Shown in pieces: positions 17,773-26,189 of a stretch of 64,000 bases of DNA. The notes beneath the pieces are model-generated. The model searched no databases. It saw nothing but the letters and a program-made list of their open reading frames with translations, and was not told the DNA's origin. Source of the DNA: Akkermansia sp. (GTDB lineage: Bacteria; Verrucomicrobiota; Verrucomicrobiia; Verrucomicrobiales; Akkermansiaceae); the NCBI GenBank assembly GCA_017555205.1, contig JAFZGW010000004.1, positions 1 through 64,000 of the forward strand, read 5' to 3'. The translations under genes were made by a program, and so were the position numbers. Every line of letters begins with the position of its first letter. Position 1 is the first letter of the stretch.

Positions 17773-18549
17773 ATGAAAAGAATTCTTACGACCTTAGTTA
17801 CCGGTTTCGCTCTGGTATCCGGTGCTTCCGCAGAATCTCTGGAGAAGGGCTACATAACCGCTACCGGTGGTCTGGCACTTTTCGCAGACAGCCCTGATTT
17901 GGAAATGAGCAACTTCTCGCTCCAAATTAACAACAGCGACGGAACCACCCAAAGCACGGACGAGTACGATGTTGCTGACCTCACATTCACCACGGCTGAA
18001 CAGCAGAACAGAAACCACCTGCTGCCGAACATCAACATGCACGTTCACTCAGCTGATGGCGACATTCCGACATCTTGGACTATTGCATATACCTTTACCA
18101 ACAACAGCACCGACAAAGCATACAAGGTTCAGGATCTTCGCCTCAACCTGTACGCTATGCACAAGGAGGCTGACTCGAAATTGCACCCCATTGCCGGAGC
18201 AATTGAAGCCAACATTCAGCCCGGGTATATCTACCACAACGGAATCGGTAGCCTGACCGAAACCACATGCACGATTACCGGCACCGGTGATGGTGGTGTG
18301 GTCGGCGGCAGTGCCACGCTCAAACTTCCTACCGGTTTCACCCTCCAACCGTTGGAGACTATTACACTGTTCCTCAACGTAACTGGTACCAACTTCTACC
18401 ACAACGCCGAATGTGAGCTCTACATCGGTATCGAAGGTTTTGAGCTCACCGGTGAGGTTCTCCCCGCCCCCGCTGTTCCCGAACCGACCACCGCTACCCT
18501 CAGCCTGTTGGCACTGGCCGGTTTGATGGCTCGTCGCCGTCGTAAGTAA
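17773..18549 (+). CDS. PEP-CTERM sorting domain exported protein
   Basis: A 258-residue exported protein. Residues 1-21 are a Sec signal peptide (Lys-Arg, hydrophobic core, ASA cleavage site). The last 24 residues form a PEP-CTERM tail: Pro-Glu-Pro, a hydrophobic helix and the basic end MARRRRK. In this system an exosortase cuts near the PEP motif and places the protein at the cell surface or in an extracellular matrix. The mature part is rich in Thr, Asn and aromatic residues and looks like a beta-sandwich; I do not recognise the family. Monocistronic, with its own promoter and terminator. Confidence 0.88.
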   Translation: MKRILTTLVTGFALVSGASAESLEKGYITATGGLALFADSPDLEMSNFSLQINNSDGTTQSTDEYDVADLTFTTAEQQNRNHLLPNINMHVHSADGDIPTSWTIAYTFTNNSTDKAYKVQDLRLNLYAMHKEADSKLHPIAGAIEANIQPGYIYHNGIGSLTETTCTITGTGDGGVVGGSATLKLPTGFTLQPLETITLFLNVTGTNFYHNAECELYIGIEGFELTGEVLPAPAVPEPTTATLSLLALAGLMARRRRK

Positions 18550-18574
18550 AAAAAGCACTACAGAGTTTTCTTGT

Positions 18575-18608
18575 CAGGCCGCTGCAATGATGCAGCGGCC
18601 TGTTTTTT
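18575..18608 (+). terminator. Intrinsic terminator
   Basis: Perfect 12-bp stem CAGGCCGCTGCA/TGCAGCGGCCTG with an ATGA loop and a run of six T. Confidence 0.9.
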
Positions 18609-18682
18609 GCCCCGTCAGACGCCAATATATAGAGTCCGCTCTAACTTTTGATAAAAAAAAGGCGTGCGAGCGCGGAATTTGC

Positions 18683-18712
18683 TTTTCATCCGGGGGATAA
18701 ATGTGGTAGAAT
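18683..18712 (+). promoter_or_regulatory. Candidate promoter of the mmd operon
   Basis: A good TAGAAT (18707-18712) has a weak -35 (TTTTCA, 18-base spacer, or TTTCAT, 17-base). The leader to mmdA would be about 79 bases. Confidence 0.4.
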
Positions 18713-18797
18713 ACCTCTGAGTAGAGAGGGTGCATCGGTGTCACCATACAGCACCGAACAAGCATTTTCCACCCAAATCGCAAACAATCAAAAACCT

Positions 18798-20363
18798 ATG
18801 GCCATAGATCCCAAGTTACTGGAAGACCTCGAGGAGCGCCGCCGCAAAATTAAATATGCGGCAACGCAGGAGAAATATGATGCCCGCCACGCCAAGGGAG
18901 ACTGGACAGCGCGCGAGCGCATGGCTTGCCTGTTTGACACAGGTTCCTTTACCGAGATTGGCATGCACACGAAGCACCATTGCAGCAACTTCGGCATGTT
19001 GGGCAAGGAGATTCCCGGCGACGGCATTGTGACCGGCTTTGGTCTGGTAAATGGTCGCCCAGTTGCAGCAGCCGCTGCGGATTTCTTGGCGCAAGGCGGT
19101 TCGCTGGGCTACATGCACGCCCAAAAGATATGCGATGCACAGCAGTACGCCATGAAAGGCGGCATGCCCATCATTCAGATTAATGACTCCGGCGGCGCCC
19201 GACTGCAAGAAGGCGTGGAGTCCCTGACCGGCTTTGCAAACGTATTCTATAACAACGTAGCTGCAAGCGGTGTTGTTCCGCAGATTTCTCTTATTTTAGG
19301 CCCCTGCGCCGGTGGTGCAGCATATTCCCCGGCTCTGACAGATTTCATCATCATCCGTCGCGGCGGTGCAGCCGGCATGTATATCACCGGGCCGAAAGTA
19401 ATTGAACAAGTGACATACGAAAAATGCACGATGGAAGAAATCGGCGGTGCAGATGTACACGCCAGCGTGAGCGGCAACGCCCACTTTGTGGCCAATACAG
19501 ATGAAGAGGCCATCACCATCGCCAAGCAGTTGCTCACCTACCTGCCCTCCAACAACACGCAAGACCCGCCACACGACCTGAGCTGCCCGCTCAATATCGC
19601 GGACGATGAGGGGATGAACGACATCATCCCCGAGAACAATAACACCCCGCTGGATGTTAAGAAGGTAATCTCCCGCTTGGTGGATGAAGGTTCATTCATG
19701 GAGGTACACGCCGGATTTGCAGGCAACGTCGTAGTAGGTTTTGCCCGAATTTGCGGCGTGGTAGTCGGTATCATTGCCAACCAGCCTGCCGTGAAAGCCG
19801 GGTGCTTGGATATTGATGCCTCCGACAAAGCAGCCCGCTTCATCCGTTGCTGCGACTCCTTCAACATTCCGTTGGTAAACTTGGTAGACGTTCCCGGTTT
19901 CCTGCCCGGCAAGCAGCAAGAGCGCGGCGGCATTATCCGCCACGGCGCCAAGATGATTTTTGCCTACTCCTCCGCCACTGTACCGAAGGTCACACTTATT
20001 CTGCGCAAGGCCTACGGCGGTGCCTATATCGCCATGTGCAGCAAGGGCTTGGGGGCAGACGCCGTATTTGCTTGGCCGACAGCTGAAATCGCTGTGATGG
20101 GAGCACAAGGCGCCGTGCCGATTCTCTATGGCCGCGAGCTCAAGGGAATAGAAGACCCCGCCGCCCGCGAAGCACGCAGACAAGAACTGCTTGCCGAATA
20201 CACCGAGGCCTTCTACAACCCCTACGCCGCCGCAGCCAGCGACCAAGTAACTGAGGTTATCAACCCGAAGGAAAGTCGCGCCAAGGTAGCACTGGCTCTG
20301 CGTACCATGCTGAGCAAGCGCGAGGTACGCCCCGCTAAGAAACACGGCAACATGCCCCTGTAA
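18798..20363 (+). CDS. mmdA: Methylmalonyl-CoA decarboxylase alpha (carboxyltransferase) subunit
   Basis: This 521-residue subunit moves the carboxyl group from (S)-methylmalonyl-CoA to biotin on MmdC, giving propionyl-CoA. It shows the acyl-CoA carboxylase carboxyltransferase fold: an N-terminal AARMxC-like segment near residue 34 (TARERMACLFD), DSGGARLQEGVESL near 131, GPCAGGAAYSPALTD near 170 and DVPGFLPGKQQE in the C-terminal half. The frame is open from 18648, but ATG 18798 gives the family N-terminus. The three following genes encode the delta, gamma and beta subunits of the Na+ pump, which decides between this enzyme and propionyl-CoA carboxylase. Confidence 0.92.
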   Translation: MAIDPKLLEDLEERRRKIKYAATQEKYDARHAKGDWTARERMACLFDTGSFTEIGMHTKHHCSNFGMLGKEIPGDGIVTGFGLVNGRPVAAAAADFLAQGGSLGYMHAQKICDAQQYAMKGGMPIIQINDSGGARLQEGVESLTGFANVFYNNVAASGVVPQISLILGPCAGGAAYSPALTDFIIIRRGGAAGMYITGPKVIEQVTYEKCTMEEIGGADVHASVSGNAHFVANTDEEAITIAKQLLTYLPSNNTQDPPHDLSCPLNIADDEGMNDIIPENNNTPLDVKKVISRLVDEGSFMEVHAGFAGNVVVGFARICGVVVGIIANQPAVKAGCLDIDASDKAARFIRCCDSFNIPLVNLVDVPGFLPGKQQERGGIIRHGAKMIFAYSSATVPKVTLILRKAYGGAYIAMCSKGLGADAVFAWPTAEIAVMGAQGAVPILYGRELKGIEDPAAREARRQELLAEYTEAFYNPYAAAASDQVTEVINPKESRAKVALALRTMLSKREVRPAKKHGNMPL

Positions 20364-20383
20364 TATCTTCTTAATCAAATAAT

Positions 20384-20842
20384 ATGAACACAACCCAGAC
20401 ATTAGCAGCCATTACATGGCCGGAATTCATGGACGCACTGACGTACCAGATTACGGGCATGATTGTGGTGTTCTGCTGTCTAGTCATGCTCTGCATTATT
20501 CTCTCCATCTCCGGCGCTGTTGCCACACGCCTGGAGGCGAAGAAAAAGGCAGAAGCAGCCGCTGCGAAGGCCGCACTGGCCGCCGCTGCTCCCGCCCCGG
20601 TAGCAGCCGCCCCCGTGCTTGGCCCCGAGCCCACCCCGGCTCAGGTAGCAGCACTCGCTGCCGGCATCTATGATGCCGCAGCCAGCAGCATAACACCCGA
20701 GGTCATTGCCGCCATCGCAGCGGCAGTGAAGGTAAGCATCGGCAATGAGGCTCGAATCCTCGATATCAAGCCTGTCGATACAACCTACGGCCAGAGCGGC
20801 CGCACCTCAATCATGAATTCTCACACTATCACACGCGGCTGA
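20384..20842 (+). CDS. mmdD: Methylmalonyl-CoA decarboxylase delta subunit (OadG family)
   Basis: A 152-residue OadG/MmdD-type assembly subunit. One membrane helix (residues about 22-45, MIVVFCCLVMLCIILSIS) is followed by a charged Ala/Lys segment, an Ala/Pro linker and a C-terminal domain ending in RTSIMNSHTITR, the conserved MmdD tail. It anchors the carboxyltransferase to the membrane pump. It sits 20 bases after mmdA. Confidence 0.85.
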   Translation: MNTTQTLAAITWPEFMDALTYQITGMIVVFCCLVMLCIILSISGAVATRLEAKKKAEAAAAKAALAAAAPAPVAAAPVLGPEPTPAQVAALAAGIYDAAASSITPEVIAAIAAAVKVSIGNEARILDIKPVDTTYGQSGRTSIMNSHTITRG

Positions 20843-20893
20843 ATCCAAGCCACACCCAATAACTTAACAAATCAACCCAAAATATATCACACA

Positions 20894-21289
20894 ATGAAAC
20901 AACTCCGTATTACCGTAGCCGGTCAGACCTTTGATGTAACTGTAGAGACCCTTGGTGGCAGCAATGCAGCCCCCGTAGCAGCTCCCGCTCCTGTGGCCGT
21001 GCCCGCTCCCGTAACAGTGGCCGCCCCCGTAGCCGTAGCAGCTCCCGCTCCTGCCCCTGCTCCCGCCGCCGGCGCCGGTACCCCCATCCAGAGCCCCCTC
21101 GCCGGTAAGGTTGTCTCCCTCGACGTGAAGCCCGGCACCGCCGTGAAGGAGGGCGATCAGGTTCTCACCCTCGAGGCCATGAAGATGAACACCGTCATCT
21201 ACGCCCCGGCAGACGGCACCGTGACCAGCTTCTGCGTAGCCCCCGGCGACACCGTAGCTGAGAACCAGCCCCTGGCCTACCTCGGTTAA
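20894..21289 (+). CDS. mmdC: Methylmalonyl-CoA decarboxylase gamma subunit (biotin carrier)
   Basis: A 131-residue biotin carboxyl carrier protein. Residues about 25-62 are an Ala/Pro/Val linker with a repetitive (APV)n pattern. The C-terminal lipoyl/biotinyl domain carries the biotinylated Lys97 in EAMKMNT, 34-35 residues from the end, as is usual. It carries CO2 as carboxybiotin from MmdA to MmdB. A hairpin at 21309-21333 lies before mmdB. Confidence 0.92.
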   Translation: MKQLRITVAGQTFDVTVETLGGSNAAPVAAPAPVAVPAPVTVAAPVAVAAPAPAPAPAAGAGTPIQSPLAGKVVSLDVKPGTAVKEGDQVLTLEAMKMNTVIYAPADGTVTSFCVAPGDTVAENQPLAYLG

Positions 21290-21308
21290 GCCCCCGGCGG
21301 CTTACAGG

Positions 21309-21333
21309 CCCTGCACCGCAATAGTGTGCAGGG
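21309..21333 (+). other. Intercistronic hairpin between mmdC and mmdB
   Basis: Stem CCCTGCAC/GTGCAGGG without a T tract, so it is not a normal terminator. It may stabilise the upstream message or tune mmdB expression. Confidence 0.45.
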
Positions 21334-21367
21334 GGTGTAACAACAAGTTAAATTCCCATTGCAATAT

Positions 21368-22780
21368 ATGCAAGAACTCATCAATTCCTTCGCGGATTTC
21401 ATCTCCGGCATCGGTTTATTCCAGATGACGTGGCAGATGTACGCCATGTGGGGCATCGTTGTGGTGCTGCTGTATCTGGGTGTTGCCAAGCAGTTTGAGC
21501 CTTTGCTCATGGTACCGATTGCCTTCGGTGCACTTATTGCCAACATTCCCGATAACGGCATGGTTATCACACAGGCTCAGCGCGAAGTGGTAGCTCTCAA
21601 AGACGGCAAAGTGGAGCGCTCCACTATGAACGATGTGGGCTTCATTCAACTGGAACTCGCACCATTCAAAGATGCCGGCGTGAGCAAACAGAGCACTGAA
21701 GGGCTCGATGCTGCAACAGCTGCTGCGTACGATACCGCCATGAATCAGCCCATGTATGCCGAGGAGGCTACAGATGCCAATGGCAAAGTACAGAAAGGCA
21801 AGCTGGTTGTAACCGGTCAGACCCCGCAGAAATACCTGCTTGTGAAACCCCATGGCGGTCTGTTCGACTGGCTGGGACTGGGCATTAAGTGCGAGATTTT
21901 CCCGGCACTCATCTTCATGGGTGTGGGCGCACTGACTGACTTCGGTCCGCTGCTCGCCTCGCCCAAGGCTCTGCTGCTGGGTGCTGCGGCACAGGGTGGT
22001 GTAGCATTCACCTTCCTTTGCGCCGTGTGCGTAGGTTTCACCAAGGGGCAGGCAAGTGCCATCGGCATCATCGGCGGTGCAGACGGTCCTACGTCCATCT
22101 TCCTTGCCAGTAAGCTGGCACCGGAGCTCTTGGGCGCTATCGCAGTAGCAGCTTACACCTACATGGCACTGGTACCGCTTATCCAGCCGCCGTTTATGAA
22201 GCTGTGCACCACTGAAAAGCAGCGCAAGATTAAGATGAAGAGCCTGCGCATGGTTTCCAAGGGCGAGAAGATGTTCTTCTGCTTCACGGTAACCATCCTT
22301 ACCATCCTGCTCTGCCCGGATGCAGCCCCGCTGCTCGGCATGCTGATGTTCGGCAACTTCCTGCGCGAATGTAAGGTAACAGAGCGCTTGGTTGCTTGCG
22401 CACAAAACGAGCTCATGAACATCACGACCATTCTGCTGGGTGTTTCCGTAGGTCTCACCATGCAGGGTGTGCGCTTCCTGAAAGGCGAAACCCTTCTCAT
22501 TATCGGTTTGGGTATTGTAGCCTTTGCCGTAGCTACCTGCTGCGGTCTGATTTGCGCACAAATCATGAACCTCATTCCCGGCTGGCGTAAGAACCCCATC
22601 AACCCGCTCATCGGCTCTGCCGGTGTATCCGCCGTACCTATGGCCGCCCGTGTATCCCACAATGTGGGTCAGGAGGCCGACCGCACGAACTTCCTGCTCA
22701 TGCACGCCATGGGCCCGAACGTCGCCGGTGTGATTGGTACAGCCGTAATTGCAGGCTACTACATTACCACTCTGCAGTAA
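21368..22780 (+). CDS. mmdB: Methylmalonyl-CoA decarboxylase beta subunit (Na+ pump)
   Basis: The integral membrane subunit that decarboxylates carboxybiotin and exports Na+. Hallmarks are GALTDFGPLLASP (about 187-199), the Na+-site region GGADGPTSIFLASKLAPELLG and the C-terminal GSAGVSAVPMAARVSHNVG. From ATG 21368 it has 470 residues, more than the roughly 375-430 I expect. The excess lies between the first membrane segments: residues about 65-165 are a polar insertion in a loop that is normally short. A TTG at 21359 is an alternative start. Confidence 0.92.
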   Translation: MQELINSFADFISGIGLFQMTWQMYAMWGIVVVLLYLGVAKQFEPLLMVPIAFGALIANIPDNGMVITQAQREVVALKDGKVERSTMNDVGFIQLELAPFKDAGVSKQSTEGLDAATAAAYDTAMNQPMYAEEATDANGKVQKGKLVVTGQTPQKYLLVKPHGGLFDWLGLGIKCEIFPALIFMGVGALTDFGPLLASPKALLLGAAAQGGVAFTFLCAVCVGFTKGQASAIGIIGGADGPTSIFLASKLAPELLGAIAVAAYTYMALVPLIQPPFMKLCTTEKQRKIKMKSLRMVSKGEKMFFCFTVTILTILLCPDAAPLLGMLMFGNFLRECKVTERLVACAQNELMNITTILLGVSVGLTMQGVRFLKGETLLIIGLGIVAFAVATCCGLICAQIMNLIPGWRKNPINPLIGSAGVSAVPMAARVSHNVGQEADRTNFLLMHAMGPNVAGVIGTAVIAGYYITTLQ

Positions 22781-22804
22781 TACCTGCTCCAATGCTATTT
22801 CACA

Positions 22805-22838
22805 AGCCGCCGTTCCATGCGTGGAACGGCGGCTTTTT
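22805..22838 (+). terminator. Intrinsic terminator of the mmd operon
   Basis: Perfect 13-bp stem AGCCGCCGTTCCA/TGGAACGGCGGCT with a TGCG loop and five T. Confidence 0.92.
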
Positions 22839-23062
22839 AACACCCTATATACAAAACCGCAATTTGTAGCAATACGATAGGGGTGAACACCCCGGACATA
22901 AAGGAGAGTCTCAGCGCCCTCTCTACACTCATTAAAAACTACACAAAAAGGGAAATCAGCAAGCGAATGGGCTTACCCGGTGCGGAGCCCTCGCCGAGCG
23001 GGAGAATGCCAATATATACACAGCCCAGCCCCTCACAGCGGCACGCAACGTATACAAAAAAT
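22839..23062 (+). other. Gene-free gap before the SRP RNA
   Basis: I see no credible gene here. A short plus-strand frame from 22883 runs antisense through the SRP RNA 3' half and has no family features. The A-run at 23055-23060 reads as T on the minus strand and probably terminates the SRP RNA. Confidence 0.5.
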
Positions 23063-23159
23063 GCCGCCGAGACATGCCCGGCAGATGAGGTCTGAATACC
23101 GCTGCTACCTCTCGGTCCTGACGGGGTTTTCCAGCCACACCTCCGGGGGCCCCGGCGGC
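23063..23159 (-). ncRNA. ffs: Small signal recognition particle RNA (4.5S-like)
   Basis: The minus strand carries the SRP RNA core: GUCAGGACC, a GAGA tetraloop, then GGUAGCAGC, preceded by GGAAAACCCC. This is the Ffh-binding domain IV. The ends GCCGCCG and CGGCGGC close a terminal helix, giving a hairpin of about 97 nt of the short bacterial type without an Alu domain. A TTGACT-17-CAAACT promoter predicts a 5' end exactly at 23159, and a run of T follows the 3' end. It works with Ffh and FtsY to bring nascent membrane proteins to SecY. Confidence 0.9.
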
Positions 23160-23165
23160 AAGGAG

Positions 23166-23194
23166 AGTTTGCCATAGTTTGCTGCCGGAGTCAA
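23166..23194 (-). promoter_or_regulatory. SRP RNA promoter TTGACT-17-CAAACT
   Basis: Minus-strand boxes with exact 17-base spacing. The predicted start 7 bases after the -10 coincides with the first base of the terminal helix. Confidence 0.6.
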
Positions 23195-23225
23195 GTTAAT
23201 AATAAATCAGGTAGCAAAAATGGCA

Positions 23226-23258
23226 CAAAAAAACGGAGTTGCTTTGAAGGCAACTCCG
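23226..23258 (-). terminator. Intrinsic terminator of the 23285-23512 gene
   Basis: On the minus strand, stem CGGAGTTGC/GCAACTCCG is followed by seven T. Confidence 0.85.
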
Positions 23259-23284
23259 CTTTCGTTAATAATTGAACTAATGAA

Positions 23285-23512
23285 TCAGGTGGCAATCCCG
23301 AAATGACGCTGGATATCAGCAAAGATACGGTCACGCAAAGTGCGCGCTTTTTTGATGTCCCTGGTACGGAGGGAGAATCGCAGGCGCTCTGCGGTAGCGT
23401 CGGGCTTGTGCACCGTTACATGGCACCACCATACACCGCGGTTGTTCCACAGGTGGTGGTTAAGGTTGTCATCGTTAATACGAAGCGCGATTTTGGTCTG
23501 TTGAGGTGTCAT
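23285..23512 (-). CDS. Small conserved-looking protein, integrase N-terminal-like
   Basis: A 75-residue basic protein. The middle and end (WWCHVTVHKPD, RLRFSLRTRDIKKARTLRD) resemble the three-stranded arm-binding or SAM-like N-terminus of tyrosine recombinases, where a W..V..S..T.D...A pattern is usual, but no catalytic domain follows. It has its own strong terminator and precedes the SRP RNA on the same strand, so it is probably a real gene and not a shadow. Function unknown; it could be a small DNA- or RNA-binding protein. Confidence 0.6.
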   Translation of the reverse strand: MTPQQTKIALRINDDNLNHHLWNNRGVWWCHVTVHKPDATAERLRFSLRTRDIKKARTLRDRIFADIQRHFGIAT

Positions 23513-23681
23513 TTTTTATTCGAAATGCTTAGTCTGTGAATGCAGTAGGAAGCTTTGCGAAATTACCCGCGTTCGTTCTCTGAACAGCCTTGCGGCCACG
23601 GGCATCTCTATCATTGCCTAGATAGACGCCCAAATGTGCCGCTCCGTTCAAAAAAAGTGCAGAAAAAATGGCGACGGCCAA

Positions 23682-23960
23682 TTAATAAAGGATGCCGGCT
23701 TTCTTGAGCACGTTGTATGCACCATTCTTGGAGATGGTACGGAGAGCCTTGCAGGAAAGCTTCATGCGGATGTAACCACCACGGCCACCGTTGAGCTCAG
23801 GCACCCAGATACGCTTCTCCTGAAGGTTGGGGTAGACCGTACGGTTGACAGTCTTGGTGACGTGGCGACCGATACCGCCCTTCTTCTTGGCGAGACCGGA
23901 GCGGTGGATGCGGCGGCCCTTATGCGGCATGGCAAACGTGATATTGCAGATTCTGGACAT
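23682..23960 (-). CDS. rpmB: 50S ribosomal protein L28
   Basis: 92 residues from ATG 23960: MSRICNITFAMPHKGRRIH at the start, then TVYPNLQEKRIWVPE and the C-terminal RMKLSCKALRTISKNGA, as in L28. It carries about a dozen more residues than E. coli L28 (78), mainly a Gly/Lys segment near residue 25. Monocistronic on the minus strand. The frame is open 27 bases further upstream but without a family match. Confidence 0.93.
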   Translation of the reverse strand: MSRICNITFAMPHKGRRIHRSGLAKKKGGIGRHVTKTVNRTVYPNLQEKRIWVPELNGGRGGYIRMKLSCKALRTISKNGAYNVLKKAGILY

Positions 23961-24028
23961 AAGTTTTTGTACGGTTAAGGTTTTCACTCGCGCCCTTGCA
24001 CGGGCGGATTAAAGACTTGCGGAGCGAC

Positions 24029-24056
24029 ATTTTACACAATTTCACGCATACGTCAA
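24029..24056 (-). promoter_or_regulatory. rpmB promoter TTGACG-16-TAAAAT
   Basis: Minus-strand boxes that predict a leader of about 62 bases. Confidence 0.6.
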
Positions 24057-24234
24057 GGCGAATTTGCAATTTCAGGCAAAAAAAGTAAAATAACTTACTT
24101 ACAATCGACTGAGTTGAGGCACTCTCGCCGTATTTCCCCAAGAGAAAACCGGTGCGGAATAATAAATTTTCGTTTGATAGAAAAAGCAATCGAACGCAGG
24201 CGCGGCGGGGCGTGTCATAGTTTAGCAAGACTGC

Positions 24235-24263
24235 TTGTCAAGGTGCCTTTAGCATGGTAAAGT
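24235..24263 (+). promoter_or_regulatory. Promoter of the moxR/bat operon TTGTCA-17-TAAAGT
   Basis: Predicted transcription start near 24270, only 9 bases before the moxR ATG, with no Shine-Dalgarno motif. Confidence 0.6.
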
Positions 24264-24278
24264 AAAAGTCAACAAACA

Positions 24279-25262
24279 ATGAACACGGAGCAAATCAAAG
24301 ACGAGATTGCGCGCAGCTCGGGTTGGGTAAGCGCAGTGAAGATGGAGATGGCGAAGGTGGTAGTAGGTCAGCAAGAGCTGGTAAACCGCCTTATATTAAG
24401 CCTACTGTGCAAGGGGCACGTACTGCTCGAAGGTGTGCCCGGCTTGGCAAAAACCCTATCGGTCAAAGCATTGGCAGGCACATTGCGCGCAGGGTTCTCG
24501 CGCATACAGTTCACGCCAGATTTGCTGCCGGCCGATTTGCTCGGCACCATGATATACAATCCCGATGAACGGAAGTTCACCGCTAAAAAGGGCCCGGTCT
24601 TTGCAAACCTCATTCTGGCGGACGAAATTAACCGTGCTCCTGCCAAGGTGCAAAGTGCCCTACTGGAGGCCATGCAGGAGCGCCAAGTAACCCTGGGTGA
24701 AACAAGTTACCCGCTGCCCGACCCATTCTTGGTGCTGGCTACACAAAACCCGATTGAGCAGGAAGGCACCTACCAGCTGCCCGAAGCCCAGCTCGACCGT
24801 TTCCTCTTCAAAGTCATGGTCGATTATCCCACGCGCGATGAAGAGCTGCGCGTGCTGGAGATGATGAGCCGAACCGTGGGCCACCCCACCACCTCACCTG
24901 TGGTGACAGCCGAGCAGATTGAATACTCTCGCGGACTGATGAACCGCATCTTTATCGACCCCGCGATTGAGCACTATATCGTTGATTTGGTTCGCGCAAC
25001 GCGTGCCCCCGAGAAGATAGACCGCAGCCTTGAGGGGCTTGTGCGCGCCGGTGCATCCCCCCGAGCTACAATCAACATAGCTCTGGCGGCTCGCGCCCTG
25101 GCCTTCACCCGCCAGCGAGCTTATGTAACTCCTCAGGATGTAAAAGACCTGGCACACGATATCCTGCGCCACCGTATTTTGCTTTCCTACGAGGCCGAAG
25201 CCGCCAATGTAAGCGCGGACAACGTTATCGACCACATCCTCTCGAAAGTCCCCGTACCGTAA
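24279..25262 (+). CDS. MoxR-family AAA+ ATPase
   Basis: A 327-residue MoxR ATPase, a chaperone-like enzyme thought to act on von Willebrand factor A (VWA) partners or help insert metals. Walker A is EGVPGLAKT (about 52-60), Walker B is LILADEINRAP (about 110-120), sensor 1 is ATQNPIEQEGTYQLPEAQLDRF and the C-terminal lid follows. It is the first gene of a six-gene Bat-type operon. Confidence 0.92.
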   Translation: MNTEQIKDEIARSSGWVSAVKMEMAKVVVGQQELVNRLILSLLCKGHVLLEGVPGLAKTLSVKALAGTLRAGFSRIQFTPDLLPADLLGTMIYNPDERKFTAKKGPVFANLILADEINRAPAKVQSALLEAMQERQVTLGETSYPLPDPFLVLATQNPIEQEGTYQLPEAQLDRFLFKVMVDYPTRDEELRVLEMMSRTVGHPTTSPVVTAEQIEYSRGLMNRIFIDPAIEHYIVDLVRATRAPEKIDRSLEGLVRAGASPRATINIALAARALAFTRQRAYVTPQDVKDLAHDILRHRILLSYEAEAANVSADNVIDHILSKVPVP

Positions 25263-25283
25263 CCCCCTACCCCGCCCACGGCC

Positions 25284-26171
25284 ATGGACAAGACTCAGGA
25301 AATCATGCAGCAAGTGCGCCGCATCGAAATGCAGGCGCGGCGGGTTGCCACCACAACCTTTGCCGGGCAATACCGCTCGAGTTTTCGTGGGCAGGGATTG
25401 GATTTTGATGACTTTCGCGAATACCTGCCGGGGGATGAGCCCCGATTTATCGACTGGAAGGTAACGGCTCGCACGGGCACCCCCTATGTGCGCAAGTTTC
25501 ACGAAGAGCGCGAGCAAGCCCTCTTGCTCGCGATAGATGCCAGCGCCAGCATGCACTACGGCAGCGCTGCCGCTGTAGATAGCAAGCTGGAGTATGCCGC
25601 CCGCATAGCCGCCGTTCTGGCATGGAGTGCCGTGCAAAACGGTGACAAGGTGGGTTTACTGCTCTTCGGCTGTCGGCCGCACTTCTACCTACCCCCGGCA
25701 AAGGGCATGAAACAGTGCCTGCGAATTGTGCGAGAAATACTCTCCGTCCCCTGCAACGGAAGTGATGACTCCATAGACACCGTGGCAACAGAAATCCTGC
25801 ACACGCAGCGAAAGAGCGCCATGTGCTTCCTCATCAGCGATTTTTTAACCACCCCCGACCGCCAGGCAATAGGTAAACTCAATTTCCGCCACGAACTTAT
25901 CCCCGTGCGCGTGAATGACCCCTACGAGCTGGAGTTGCCGATTACCGGAAGATTCTACGCGCAAGACCCCGAAACCGGTGAGCAATACTTGGTAAATCCC
26001 ACCACCGAAATGAGGGCAGCCCACAGCAAGGCCATGAAAGCCCACGCTGTAGAGTGGGAGCGCACATTCACACAACTGGGTATCGATTACCTGAGCCTGC
26101 TAACCAACCGGGATTTCGTAACCGAGCTCCGCAAGCTTTTTTCACGCCGCAGCCGATTATTTTCCCGCTGA
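25284..26171 (+). CDS. DUF58 domain protein
   Basis: A 295-residue DUF58 protein, the usual partner of MoxR. The signature is FDDFREYLPGDEPRFIDW near residue 35, followed by a VWA-like region (LLLAIDASASMHYG, a DxSxS MIDAS-like motif near 80). It lacks the N-terminal membrane segments that many DUF58 proteins have and looks cytosolic. Position 2 of the operon, 21 bases after moxR. Confidence 0.9.
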   Translation: MDKTQEIMQQVRRIEMQARRVATTTFAGQYRSSFRGQGLDFDDFREYLPGDEPRFIDWKVTARTGTPYVRKFHEEREQALLLAIDASASMHYGSAAAVDSKLEYAARIAAVLAWSAVQNGDKVGLLLFGCRPHFYLPPAKGMKQCLRIVREILSVPCNGSDDSIDTVATEILHTQRKSAMCFLISDFLTTPDRQAIGKLNFRHELIPVRVNDPYELELPITGRFYAQDPETGEQYLVNPTTEMRAAHSKAMKAHAVEWERTFTQLGIDYLSLLTNRDFVTELRKLFSRRSRLFSR

Positions 26172-26189
26172 TTTCCCCACCTCCGAACG

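Noticed and set aside
21416..22843. A 475-codon open frame on the minus strand
   Set aside because: Antisense of mmdB, which is certain from its Na+-site motifs. The shadow also crosses the operon terminator.
22883..23095. A 70-codon plus-strand frame
   Set aside because: It overlaps the SRP RNA in antisense and shows no protein-like features.
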